This document shows, one piece after another, positions 1-9,503 of a DNA stretch of 64,000 nucleotides. The position numbers and the translations under genes were made by a program. The notes under the pieces are model-generated. The model was given only the letters and a program-made list of their open reading frames with translations. It was not told the DNA's origin and did no database searches. The stretch is from Crossaster papposus (taxonomy: Eukaryota; Echinodermata; Asteroidea; Velatida; Solasteridae): positions 806,001 through 870,000 of the forward strand of contig JBAIAA010000102.1 of the NCBI GenBank assembly GCA_037893245.1. The letters run 5' to 3'. Positions within the stretch are counted from its first letter, which is position 1. The number at the start of each line of letters is the position of its first letter.

Positions 1-165
1 TGTACGTACATGTACGTATAATAATGACGCCTTGATCAAGGCTAAAGAAAACTATGCATAGAAAGTTCAAGAAATTTAAAAATCGTATTAATCTCTATTC
101 CACTTCTTGTGAAAGTCCAAGGTCGGCATCGAAATGGATTTAGAAATTACAAGTCGATTTGCAAG

Positions 166-198
<33 letters not shown>

Positions 199-1703
199 CT
201 ACATTTTACGTTTGCACTTTCACAAACATAGCATTCAAATGTATTGTAACGTCGAGCGACACATCAGAGCCAACACATCCCGCTTGCGTACATTGACCGA
301 GTCCCATATAGTCCCATATAGTACTCTTCACCCTGGCAAATTAGGCCGTTGAGCTAATTCCGGAAAGTATTTGAAGACTATAATTTAATTCTTCTAAAGA
401 TAAGATTGCGAAATTGCGAGCCTTAAAACTGCAAAAAAAAAAAAAAAAAAAAAAAACATCGACCAGGACGAGGACTCGAACCCAGGCGATGAAACCTCAG
501 AAACGAGGACCCTAACCACTCGGCCATTCGACTACCGGTGAACGTTGTTTCAAATCGATGGGACTTATGTTTGAAAACTGGAGTAATAGCTCCAGTATAG
601 AATGAAGTAACATTTTCATTACTCCACCACCCCCCGCTTCTTTTAAAGTAAATCAAGAACAGGACGTACGTCTGCATTGGTGCTATGGTAAGGGGAAAAT
701 GAAGAACAAAAAGTAAAGTGGTGTTGACTAGGCAATTCAGGGGTACAGACCTATGACTGAACACGTTGACCGACTCCCATATAGAACTCGTCACCCTGGC
801 AAATTAATCCGTTGAGCTAACTCCGGTTGGTATTTGAAGACTATTATTTAAATCTTTTAAAGATAAGATTGCGAAATTTCGCGCGTTAAAACTGCAAAAA
901 AAAAAAAACATGGGCTAGGACGAGGACTCGAACCCAGGCGATCGAACCCCGCAAACGAGGAGCCTAACCACTCGGCCATTGGACTACCAGTCGACATTGT
1001 TTCAAAACGATGTGACTTATGTTTGAAAACTGGAGTATTAGCTCCAGTATAGAGTGAAGAAAAAAAAGTTATGTGGTGTTGACCAAGCATTCAGGGGATC
1101 GAACCCGTGACTTTACTCACTGAACGACCACCCATATAGGACTCTTTTGGGTTCTAGGATTCCCGGCCCACCACACATCCTTCCCTGTCCATGTTCATGT
1201 AACCCGTAGGCCACGCTACCATAAAGGGAGGACTGACGGAGCGAGGCCCTAGCTCTTGCCGCCTATGCAAGCAAACGAGCTCCGTCACTATACTAAGGTG
1301 CGCACCTGAACTCCGCGGACAGTACCAGCCTGACGAATTAAGCCGCTGAGCTAACTCCGGTTGGTGATTGAAGACGATCAATTAATTCTTTTATAGATAA
1401 GATTGCGAAATCGCGCGCGTTAAAACTGAGGAAAAAATGACGTCGGGCAGAACGGGGACTCGAACCCAGGCGATGGAACCCCGCAGACGAGGAGCCTAAC
1501 CAGTCGGCCATTCGACTACCAGTCAACACTGTTTGAAATCGATGTGACTTAATAGGTTTGGAAGCTGGAGTAATAGCTCTATCCTACATCTGCTCAAAGG
1601 AAGAAGGAGAAACTGTGTTTTCAGGGTTAATGAGCCGCCCACGCATTAATTGTCCAAAAATTCGACTTATTTTATGTCGAGAGAGGGCGCGCCACACAAA
1701 TAG
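1..1703. repeat. Satellite unit 1, left part (interrupted)
   Basis: Left 1,703 bp of a satellite unit, ending at CAAATAG, where the insertion begins; the missing 520 bp resume at 12125. tRNA-like cores on the minus strand lie at 466-532, 918-984 and 1450-1516. The G tract is 31 long (168-198) and is followed by CTAC instead of the usual ACTAC. It is the most diverged copy seen: private changes include CACATCCCGC for CACACCCCGC, CTCAGAAACG for CTCGGAAACG in core A, GCTACCATAAAG for GCTACCGTAAAG, and TCCGTCACTA for TCCGTCCCTA. Confidence 0.95.
1697..1703. repeat. CAAATAG, left flank of insertion
   Basis: First of three copies of the 7-bp word marking element borders. The base before it is A, from the satellite unit. 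In intact units this word joins directly to AAGTCAC; here it joins to TAACCTAATTG. Confidence 0.85.
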
Positions 1704-2007
1704 TAACCTAATTGCACTGCTGCTTTGTTCGGGCTCCAGAATCGATACTAGGTTTAGATATGGGATAGATTCGAGCATAGAAACCAGAGTCCGAACAGAC
1801 AAACGTCTGGAAGGTGGATGGTAAAGGAGAAGAAAAAAAAAAAATTTGTAACAGCTGCTGTCCATTAGAACCTGGGCACAGATAAAGAAGTACACATAAT
1901 GTATAACTTGTACCGACCTGCTTTACCTTGTCGTTCATCCACTCCTCGACCAGACTTAACACTGACAGTCTCTTATCTTGCGCCTTCACGCGCCGCAGTG
2001 CAAATAG
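1704..2007. mobile_element. Short element E1 (about 0.3 kb)
   Basis: Its left end (1697-1772, including the flanking CAAATAG) is identical over 76 bp to 2001-2076. Its right end (1949-2007) is identical over 59 bp to 12066-12124. The middle, 1773-1948, has no visible match in the long element. Imperfect inverted repeats lie near the ends: 1708-1723 against the complement of 1992-2007, with 14 of 16 matches. It has no coding capacity, so it looks like a non-autonomous member that shares ends with the 10.1-kb element next to it. Confidence 0.8.
1708..1723 (+). repeat. Terminal inverted repeat of E1, left
   Basis: Reads CTAATTGCACTGCTGC. The complement of the right end (1992-2007) reads CTATTTGCACTGCGGC, with two mismatches. 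The right-hand copy includes the CAAATAG word, so it is unclear whether that word belongs to the element or to the target. Confidence 0.7.
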
Positions 2008-2027
2008 TAACCTAATTGCACTGCTGC
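1992..2027. other. Near-palindromic element-element joint
   Basis: The right end of E1 meets the left end of E2 here. A 13-base arm, GCAGTGCAAATAG, is followed by TAAC and then by CTAATTGCACTGC, which matches the complement of the first arm at 12 of 13 positions. This layout, two inverted arms around a short core, is what an end-to-end joint or a circle junction of the element would look like. Confidence 0.8.
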
Positions 2028-2136
2028 TTTGTTCGGGCTCCAGAATCGATACTAGGTTTAGATATGGGATAGATTCTTCGCTACGAACCAAGCCTATACG
2101 AAGCCTCTTTCATTCTCGCAATATCTCGCCCCAATA

Positions 2137-2203
2137 TCACCCATACCTCACCCATACCTCACCCATACCTCACCCGAACCTCACCCGAACCTCACCCGAA
2201 CCC
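2137..2203. repeat. 11-bp tandem repeat
   Basis: About six copies of TCACCCATACC, grading into TCACCCGAACC. It lies just inside the left end of the long element. The open frame through it is a by-product of the repeat. Confidence 0.85.
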
Positions 2204-2215
2204 CGTTACCCTTGG

Positions 2216-2365
2216 CACGTCACACGTACCGAAGTCACGCGTACCGAACGTCACGCGTACCGAACGTCACGCGTACCGAACGTCACGCGTACCGAACGTC
2301 ACGCGTACCGAACGTCACGCGTACCGAACGTCACGCGCACCGAACGTCACGCGTACCGAACGTCA
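2216..2365. repeat. 16-bp CpG-rich tandem repeat
   Basis: About nine copies of CGAACGTCACGCGTAC, most of them perfect; one copy has GCGCAC in place of GCGTAC near 2335. The repeat contains several CpGs per unit and an ACGCGT word, unlike the AT-rich surroundings. The frame reading as repeated Thr-Glu-Arg-His-Ala-Tyr is only a translation of the repeat. Confidence 0.9.
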
Positions 2366-3659
2366 ACTTTCATTCAGCAAAGCAGAGAACTCCGGGCCCA
2401 TCTGATGGCGCTTTGCCGTAAAAACTAACGTATGTTTCGACCGACGCGGTGGAAAAACGTGCACAGAAAACCAACCTATTGTATGTCGCCCCTCGACGAC
2501 GGTAGCCATTCGGACTGTCGAATGCAAACTGGATAGGCCGAAGCGGGAGCTATGGAGTGCAAATTTCGATTCTGCAGGACCAGCTCCCGGGATAAAAAAT
2601 CCGATATTTGGGAGTTGCACGATGCAGTTTGATACCGCGAGTGGCGAGAGGGCGGATAGACCTACATGTCGAGGTCACAAAAGCTGGTAGTTACTAGGGC
2701 GAGGGATACTACCTAATGAGCGACAGTTCGAACCATCCGGCGCAATTACGACCTTTGAGATATCTAAAATATAGGCCTACAAGCACATATTCCCTGCATC
2801 ACGTTGCCAACGAGCGTCGATGACGGGCATATTACTGGGGTCTCGTGTCGTCACACCTCGCTTAGACTCCAACCTCGCTTTCGGGAACATCTCGATAGAC
2901 TTGCAGACGACTAACGAACACGGGAAGCAAAATAGCGTGGAACTGGGGAATGCGTTCTGAATAAACCTAAGAGACCTCCCCGTACCTTAAAAGCTGTTTA
3001 TTTAGTTGATAAATTGATTTTGCAGATGAGCTTTACACAGCCGCAAATATGCGCAGAACAAAAAACTGCTGCGTGTGGGACTTTTCTCGTCGCCGGATTG
3101 CATGCACAATGCGCCTTATTTCCTCATATTTCCCTCCGTGGGTCAATGCCTACCCTAATAACTTTGTTATTATTTATTTTGTTGATATTATTGTTATTAC
3201 CACACTCAGGCATCCTCACACACACTAACAGATACAAATATAAAGAAAAAAGTTGTTTCATTCTCAGGAAGGCCATGTGATGCTAATCCTATAGAAATAC
3301 AGGGTTACTGGCCCCCCACGATGTCCGTGCGTGCGCGCTCCATCGTCTGTTTGATTAGATTCCTCTATACGTTGGGAACAAGCAGTTTTGCAGCACGGCT
3401 GAACTAATGGGTTTGTGGACAGTTGCTAACCCGTTGACACGCAGTTTTCGCCAGGATTGGCGACCATGGAAACAACAAATTCCTTTACATATTTTCTGAG
3501 CAATGACATAACATAAGCACGTTTCTGCCGCAGCCTGTCTCAGTGCAAGCCTCGAGGAGCTCCAGGCGCCTATGCTTGTGGACGTCCAGTGCCGATTTAA
3601 CCTGCAATTGCATGGGATAAAATAAGCTGAGTGGTTATTTGCACGTGTCTTTAAAGGGA
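2366..3659. other. No recognisable feature
   Basis: I see no conserved frame, RNA gene or repeat family. A plus-strand frame of 88 codons at 3014-3280 contains a Leu/Ile-rich stretch made by a TTATT-rich low-complexity tract and has no recognisable domain. An 85-codon minus-strand frame at 2363-2620 is also unrecognised. Confidence 0.6.
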
Positions 3660-3678
3660 GGGGGGGGGGGGGGGGGGG
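3660..3678 (+). repeat. G homopolymer (19)
   Basis: Nineteen consecutive G, preceded by GGGA and followed by CGAATCGG. It resembles the G tract of the satellite units but the flanks differ, so it is independent. Confidence 0.9.
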
Positions 3679-3959
3679 CGAATCGGCGCAAAAATAACCT
3701 AATGCGGCCGAGGCAAAGTTTCTGGGTTTTTTTGTTTTGTTTTTATTTTATATCTGCCCACCACCCACAAAACTGGAATTCAACCTCAATATTCATGTTT
3801 TGTTCAGTCTAAGGATTTGACAAAATAAGCAATTTCATGTCCATAAACAAGCCGCCAAGCTTGCGCGATGCAAGCAAGATTTCCGGCTCGATTATGAAGG
3901 ATCTTCGTCGGTCTTGGGGCCCACCAATGCGAATTTGATCCTGAAATTCATGACCTTTC

Positions 3960-4300
3960 ATTGCACTTTCAGGCATGCGAAATATAATTAAATCTCAATA
4001 TCTACAACCCTTATGTCTTGAGGCGTGAAAACAGAAAATAAATCTAAATATTCGTGGCCTTCATCAATTTTTGCGTACTATGCAGAAACGAATTCAATCG
4101 TAATAATCACGGGCGTTGCTTTCATTTCCGGCAAGCAAACAGGAAATTATTCTCAATATTCACGGCTCTGCCCCTGTTTTCGGGCATGCAAACACAAATT
4201 CAACCTATTTAATTAATATCCGTGACCCTATACCTTGGATTTCAAGCATGCAGACAGGAATGTAATCTCAATATACACGGCACTTGGTATGTTGTGGCTT
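3960..4300. repeat. Degenerate outer copies of the 53-bp repeat
   Basis: Recognisable words of the minisatellite recur with decay: CAGGCATGCGAAATA, GGCAAGCAAACAGGAAAT, TCTCAATATTCACGG, CATGCAGACAGGAAT. Spacing is irregular. This is probably the eroded left fringe of the array that is clean from about 4880. Confidence 0.7.
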
Positions 4301-4879
4301 TGAAGAAAAGTGATTTTTTGTATTAATTTCCAACGATTTCCGGCAGGCAATCGCCAAAAATAAAATTCCAATACGGTTGGCCATTGGTAAATGGGTGCAA
4401 GCTAACTAGACCGGAAAACAGATAATTCCCTGACGTCTATACATTGAACCGTTTTGTCCAGCATTTATAAACACAAAGCTCAATATCAATTTGACTGCAG
4501 GCTCAACGCGCGTTGGCGTTGGAAGACAACGCCACGTCCGTTATAGGTTACACGGTCTAAACAGACGAAAATTTAACTTTGCAACTGGCGCTACGTTTTA
4601 TAAGCTGAACTGGCGCGCACCTGCATGTTAAGCAATTACATTATCAATCTATCAAAAGGTTAATGTCCTTTGCCCTGTATTCTTTCGTGCGATGTCTCAT
4701 TCAAGACCTCAAAACAAACGCAATGTTAGAAAATTATCAATTCGATTTGAAAATCAATATTTCAGGGTGCAACCCCCAAAGGCACGGACACACTTAAATT
4801 AACAAAGTTCAACAGTTCCACATTTGCACAACTTTATTATAAATTGCCTAAACTCTCACTGAAACGAGCAGGACTTCAT
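4301..4879. other. Spacer between minisatellite blocks, nothing recognised
   Basis: AT-rich sequence without a convincing frame or repeat; it separates the eroded copies from the main 53-bp array. Confidence 0.5.
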
Positions 4880-7185
4880 TTTCAATTTACATGGCCCCTC
4901 CTCTGTTTAGCGGCATGCAAACAGGAAATAACTCTCAATAATCATGGCCCTGCCTCTGTTTTTAGGCGTACAGACAGGAACTCAATATCAATGTCTGCCT
5001 GTTGTTTCAGGCATGCAAACAGGAATTAATCTCAATATTCATGGCCTCGCCTCTGTTATCAGGCAAGCAAATAGGAATCCAGTCCCAATAATCATGGCCC
5101 AACCTCTGTTCACTGGCATGCAAACAGGAAAATAATCTCAAAATGTATGGCCCTGCCTCTGTTTTCAGGCATGCAAACAGGAATACAATCTCAATATTTA
5201 TGGCCCTGTCTCTATATCCAGGCATGCAAACAGGAATACACACTAATATTCGAGGCCCCACGTTTGTTAACGGGCATGCAAACAGGAAAACAAACTCAAT
5301 ATTCAAAGCCCCACCTCTGCTTTCTGGCATGCAAACAGGAATACAATCTCAACATTCAAGGGCCCGCCTCTGTTTTCTGGCATGCAAACAGGAATACAAT
5401 CTCAAAATTCAAGGGTCCACCTCTGTTTTCTGAAATGCAAACAGGAATACAATCTCAATATTCAAGGGCCCACCTCTGTTTTCTGAAATGCAAACAGGAA
5501 TACATACTCAATATTCGAGGGCCCACCTCTGTTGTCTGATATGCAAACAGGAATACAATCTCAATATTCAAGGCCCAACCTCTGTTTTCTGATATGCAAA
5601 CAGGAATACAATCTCAATATTCAAGGCCCAACCTCTGTTGTCTGATATGCAAACAGGAATACAAACTCAATATTCGAGGGCCCACCTCTGTTTTCTGAAA
5701 TGCAAACAGGAATACAAACTCAATATTCGAGGGCCCACCTCTGTTGTCTGATATGCAAACAGGAATACAATCTCAATATTCGAGGGCCCATCTCTGTTGT
5801 CTGATATGCAAACAGGAATACAATCTCAATATTCAAGGGCCCACCTCTGTTTTCTGAAATGCAAACGTACAGGAATACAAACTCAATATTTGAGGGCCCA
5901 CCTCTGTTTTCTGAAATGCAAACAGGAATACAAACTCAATATTCGAGGGCCCACCTCTTTTTTTCTGAAATGCAAACAGGAATACAAACTCAATATTCGA
6001 GGGCCCAGCTCTGTTGTCTGATATGCAAACAGGAATACAATCTCAATATTCAAGGCCCAACCTCTGTTGTCTGATATGCTAACAGGAATACAAACTCAAT
6101 ATTCGAGGGCCCACCTCTGTTTTCTGAAATGCAAAAAGGAATACAATCTCAATATTCAAGGCCCAACCTCTGTTGTCTGATATGCAAACAGGAATACAAA
6201 CTCAATATCCAAGGACCCACCTCTGTTTTCTGAAATGCAAACAGGAATACAAACTCAATATTCGAGGGCCCAGCTCTGTTGTCTGATATGCAAACAGGAA
6301 TACAAACTCAAAATTCGAGGGCCCACCTCTGTTGTCTGATATGCAAATAGGAATACAATCTCAATATTCAAGGGCCCACCTCTGTTTTCTGAAATGCAAA
6401 CAGGAATACAAACTCAATATCCAAGGGCCCACCTCTGTTTTCTGAAATGCAAACAGGAATACAAACTCATTATTCGAGGGCCCAGCTCTGTTGTCTGATA
6501 TGCAAACAGGAATACAAACTCAAAATTCGAGGGCCCACCTCTGTTGTCTGATATGCAAATAGGAATACAATCTCAATATTCAAGGGCCCACCTCTGTTTT
6601 CTGAAATGCAAACAGGAATACAAACTAAAAATCCAAGGGCCCACCTCTGTTTTCTGAAATGCAAACAGGAATACAAACTCATTATTCGAGGGCCCACCTC
6701 TGTTTTCTGAAATGCAAACAGGGATACAATATTAATATTCAAGGGGCCACCTCTGATTTCTGATATGCAAACAGGAATACAATCTCAATAATCAAGGCCC
6801 CACCTCTGTTATCTGAAATGCAAAACAGGAATACAAACACAATAATCAAAGCCCCACCTCTGTTTGCTGGATATACAAACAGGAAAACAAAGTCAATATT
6901 CGAGGGCCCGCCTCTGTAATCTGATATGCAAACAGGAATACAATCGCAATAATCAAGGCCCACCTCTGATATCAAGCAAGCAAACAGGAATACAATCACA
7001 AAATTCAAGGCCCGTATACCTCTGTTTTCTGAAATGCGAACAGGAATACAATGTCAATATTCAAGGCCCCACCTCTGTTTTCGGGCAAACAAACAGGAAA
7101 ACAAACTCACTACTCCGGGCCCTGCCTCTGATTTCAGGCAAGCAAACATACATTTTAATCTCAATATTCATGGTCCTGCCTCTCT
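4880..7185. repeat. 53-bp minisatellite, about 43 copies
   Basis: The period is 53 bp, measured between successive CTCTGTT words (5421, 5474, 5527). Each copy carries ATGCAAACAGGAATAC, then CTCAATATTC, then GGGCCCACCTCTG. Copies in the middle (about 5400-6750) are the most alike, and those at both sides are more diverged. One copy has a 4-bp GTAC insertion near 5867. Because 53 is not a multiple of three, open frames run through all three frames of the repeat and should not be read as proteins. There are no unique spacers, so it is not a CRISPR array. Confidence 0.95.
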
Positions 7186-7462
7186 GATAATAATTTATCC
7201 AAACAGCTCAACAGTGTGATTCCTCTATAATTATCAGCGTCACCAAGCGAATCATTTTTCTTATATATCGGTCTGATCATACCAATACACCAACCTGTTG
7301 GGATTAAACCAGTATGTAATATCAAGTTAAACAGAGATACAATAAGTGTGATCATTGGCTCAGGACAATGTTTAAGAAATTCATTAATAATTAAATCAAC
7401 ATCGGCAGCTTTATTATTTTTTGGTTTCCTTATTTGAACCACAATTTCGTTTTTAGTAAAAG
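7186..7462 (-). pseudogene. LINE reverse transcriptase fragment, copy 1
   Basis: Minus-strand frame with the start of a non-LTR reverse transcriptase domain: NKAADVDLIINEFLKH, a SLFNLIL..GLIPTGW segment, IRPIYKKNDS, then DADNYRGITLLSCLDKLL. This is the finger region of the RT family (PF00078 type) found in LINEs; the catalytic YADD-type motif is absent, so the domain is truncated. The frame stays open but runs into the flanking 53-bp repeat, whose translation gives a false tail. It duplicates the segment at 7671-7955. Both copies begin at the same repeat border, so repeat and LINE piece were copied together. Confidence 0.85.
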
Positions 7463-7670
7463 ACTAATCTCAATAATCAAGGACCCACCTCTGTATTCTG
7501 GCATGCGAACAGGAAAACAATCACAATAATCAAGACAAACTCAATACTTCGGGCCCTGCCTCTGTTTTCAGGCAAGCAAACATATATTTTAATCACAATA
7601 TTCATGGCCCTGCCTCTGTTTTTAGGCATGCAAACAGAAATTAATCTCAATATTTCATGGCCCTGCCTCT
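7463..7670. repeat. 53-bp repeat copies between the LINE fragments
   Basis: Several diverged copies (CTGGCATGCGAACAGG, CAGGCAAGCAAACATA, CATGCAAACAGAAATTA) continue the minisatellite. The GGGCCCTGCCTCTG...CAGGCAAGCAAACATA block at about 7550-7590 matches 7115-7150, which supports a duplication of roughly 0.45 kb including the LINE piece. Confidence 0.8.
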
Positions 7671-9240
7671 GATAATAACTTGCCCAAACAGCTCAACAGC
7701 GTGATTCCTTTATAATTATCAGTGTCGCCAAGCGAACCATTTTTTGTTTTATATAGCGGTTTGATCATCATCAATACACCATTATGTTGGGATTAAACCA
7801 GTAGTTAATATCAAATTAAACAGAGATACAGTGAGTGTGATCATTGGCTCAGGACAATGTTTAAGAAATTCATTAATAAATAAATCAACATCAGCAGCTT
7901 TATTATCTCCTGATTTCCTTATTTGGACCAAAATTTCATATTCTAGTGAAACACTTGTTTGTTTCCTCATTTACCGAGCGATCGATTTTTCTGGGATCAA
8001 TGCCATTTGATATGATATTTTTCGGTTGGACCTAACTCAAGTTTTTTAAAATACTCAAATAATGCTTCTAATGCAATATTTCTCAGTTTATCTTTACCCT
8101 GATTGCTGGCATCATTAATAATTGTCCAATACTCCTTTGGGTTAGTGCTCTAAGTGTCATTTTATTATTGAGTTTTTACTAAAGTCATGTTTAGTTTATT
8201 GATGAGCTTCTTATATTTTTTACTAACATATTTGGGTTTGGCTTGAGCTTCAGGCGAAATGATTTTGTTAATCTCATATTAGTTTTTAAATACTCAGATC
8301 TGGCTTTTTAGCGGTCAATGTTAAACCACGGTTTATATTACACTGTTTACTTATTCTAGTTTGAAAAGCAGAATTCAAAAATTGAGCGCACAAGTCACTT
8401 GTGATGTCATCCATATCAGAATGTGCCATTTGCAGAGATTAATATTTTACCACTTTTGCTTGCAATTTCATAATTTCGTCTTCATCAAATGCATTTTTAT
8501 ATTAAACAGAAAAAGTCGAATCCCAATTAGTTTTTGTGGTGGTTTGTGTATCTACAATTGGCACTTGCTCCTTACGTCTATCTATCTGCTGATGACACAT
8601 ATTTAACTTGAGTGGTAACTGAAATTGGGTTATGTTTGACCAACAAGAACCCATCGAAATTACCAACAGTATAATTTGTAATTTGAGGGAACGGCTCAGT
8701 GGAAACGATAACATAGTCAATCGTGCTTGAGCTACTGCAGGTAACCCTGCCTATGATTTAATCGCCATCTGCATGTTCGCACATTAACAATATGCAAATC
8801 AAGATGTTTACAGAGGTTGATGAGATTATAACCGTTATTATTTAGGCAAGAATCAGAGTTACACCTAGTCGTTGATATACCAAGAGATTATAATTCGTCC
8901 TTGGCACTAAATATGCTGTCATTTCCTAACTCAAATCCAACTACAGGAGGGACCGAATCATCTAATGCTACAAAGTCATTTAGATTACCTGACCTGGCAT
9001 TAAAATCTCATATCAGACACAAAGTAAACATTGTACTTACATTTTATAATAATACAGTCGTCTGCAATTTCATCAAAATTATCTTTAGTATGATATTTGA
9101 CCTACATGAGGTGCATAGACCGCACCAACAACAAATTCATATTAAAATGCATTTTTATCAATATGAAAATATCCGTCACTGGACACGACTCGCAAAATGA
9201 CGGACTGGCCGACTTTTGGCCATCAAATACTATTTTTACC
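7671..9240 (-). pseudogene. Degenerate LINE (non-LTR retrotransposon), endonuclease to RT
   Basis: Read on the minus strand, family landmarks appear in the right order but in shifting frames with stops. They are VVGAVYAP near 9130, DFNARSGNLNDF near 8987-9008, SSSTIDYVIVS at about 8700-8733 (endonuclease/phosphatase-fold domain), KPWFN at 8320-8334, NPKEYWTIINDAS near 8110-8143, and the RT start NKAADVDLFINEFLKH at about 7865-7915, followed by NYKGITLLSCLGKLL near 7680-7720. The SDH of the endonuclease end is replaced by VKH. The 5' start and everything after the first RT blocks are missing. It is dead; I cannot assign the clade. Confidence 0.9.
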
Positions 9241-9453
9241 TGCGTTTGCACCGAAAATAAAAAGGCGGTATGCCACGCAACTCTATTATCGGGCGACATA
9301 GTAATTAGCCATCATAGGCAAGCGAAATGAACGCAAATGAACTATGCTAAGCTGAGAAAAAGACGTCCGTTCACGGGTTGCTATACTCGAGAATGCGAAG
9401 AGACTTTCCGACAACGGTGGTGCAAATACTACACAACTTTAAACCCGACGGGG
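9241..9453. other. Upstream of LINE remnant, unassigned
   Basis: Short open frames overlap here on both strands but none matches a LINE amino-terminal endonuclease motif. It may be decayed LINE sequence or unrelated DNA. Confidence 0.4.

Positions 9454-9501
<48 letters not shown>
9454..9501 (+). repeat. A homopolymer (48)
   Basis: Forty-eight A in a row after GACGGGG, followed by GAAACC. It could be the tail of a plus-strand retroposed sequence ending at 9453, but no SINE or LINE 3' end is recognisable before it. The lysine-rich frame at 9337-9549 results from it. Confidence 0.85.

Positions 9502-9503
<2 letters not shown>

Noticed and set aside
3014-3280. Small membrane protein on the plus strand
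   Set aside because: The hydrophobic stretch comes from a TTATT-rich low-complexity tract, and nothing supports the frame.
5143-5539. Repetitive protein encoded by the 53-bp repeat (96-130 codons)
   Set aside because: The period is not divisible by three, so open frames arise on both strands from repeat composition.
4880-7185. CRISPR array
   Set aside because: Contiguous 53-bp repeats without unique spacers, in an animal-type context.
9454-9501. Poly-A tail proving a retroposed gene copy
   Set aside because: No recognisable transcript or SINE 3' end precedes it and no flanking target duplication was found by eye.
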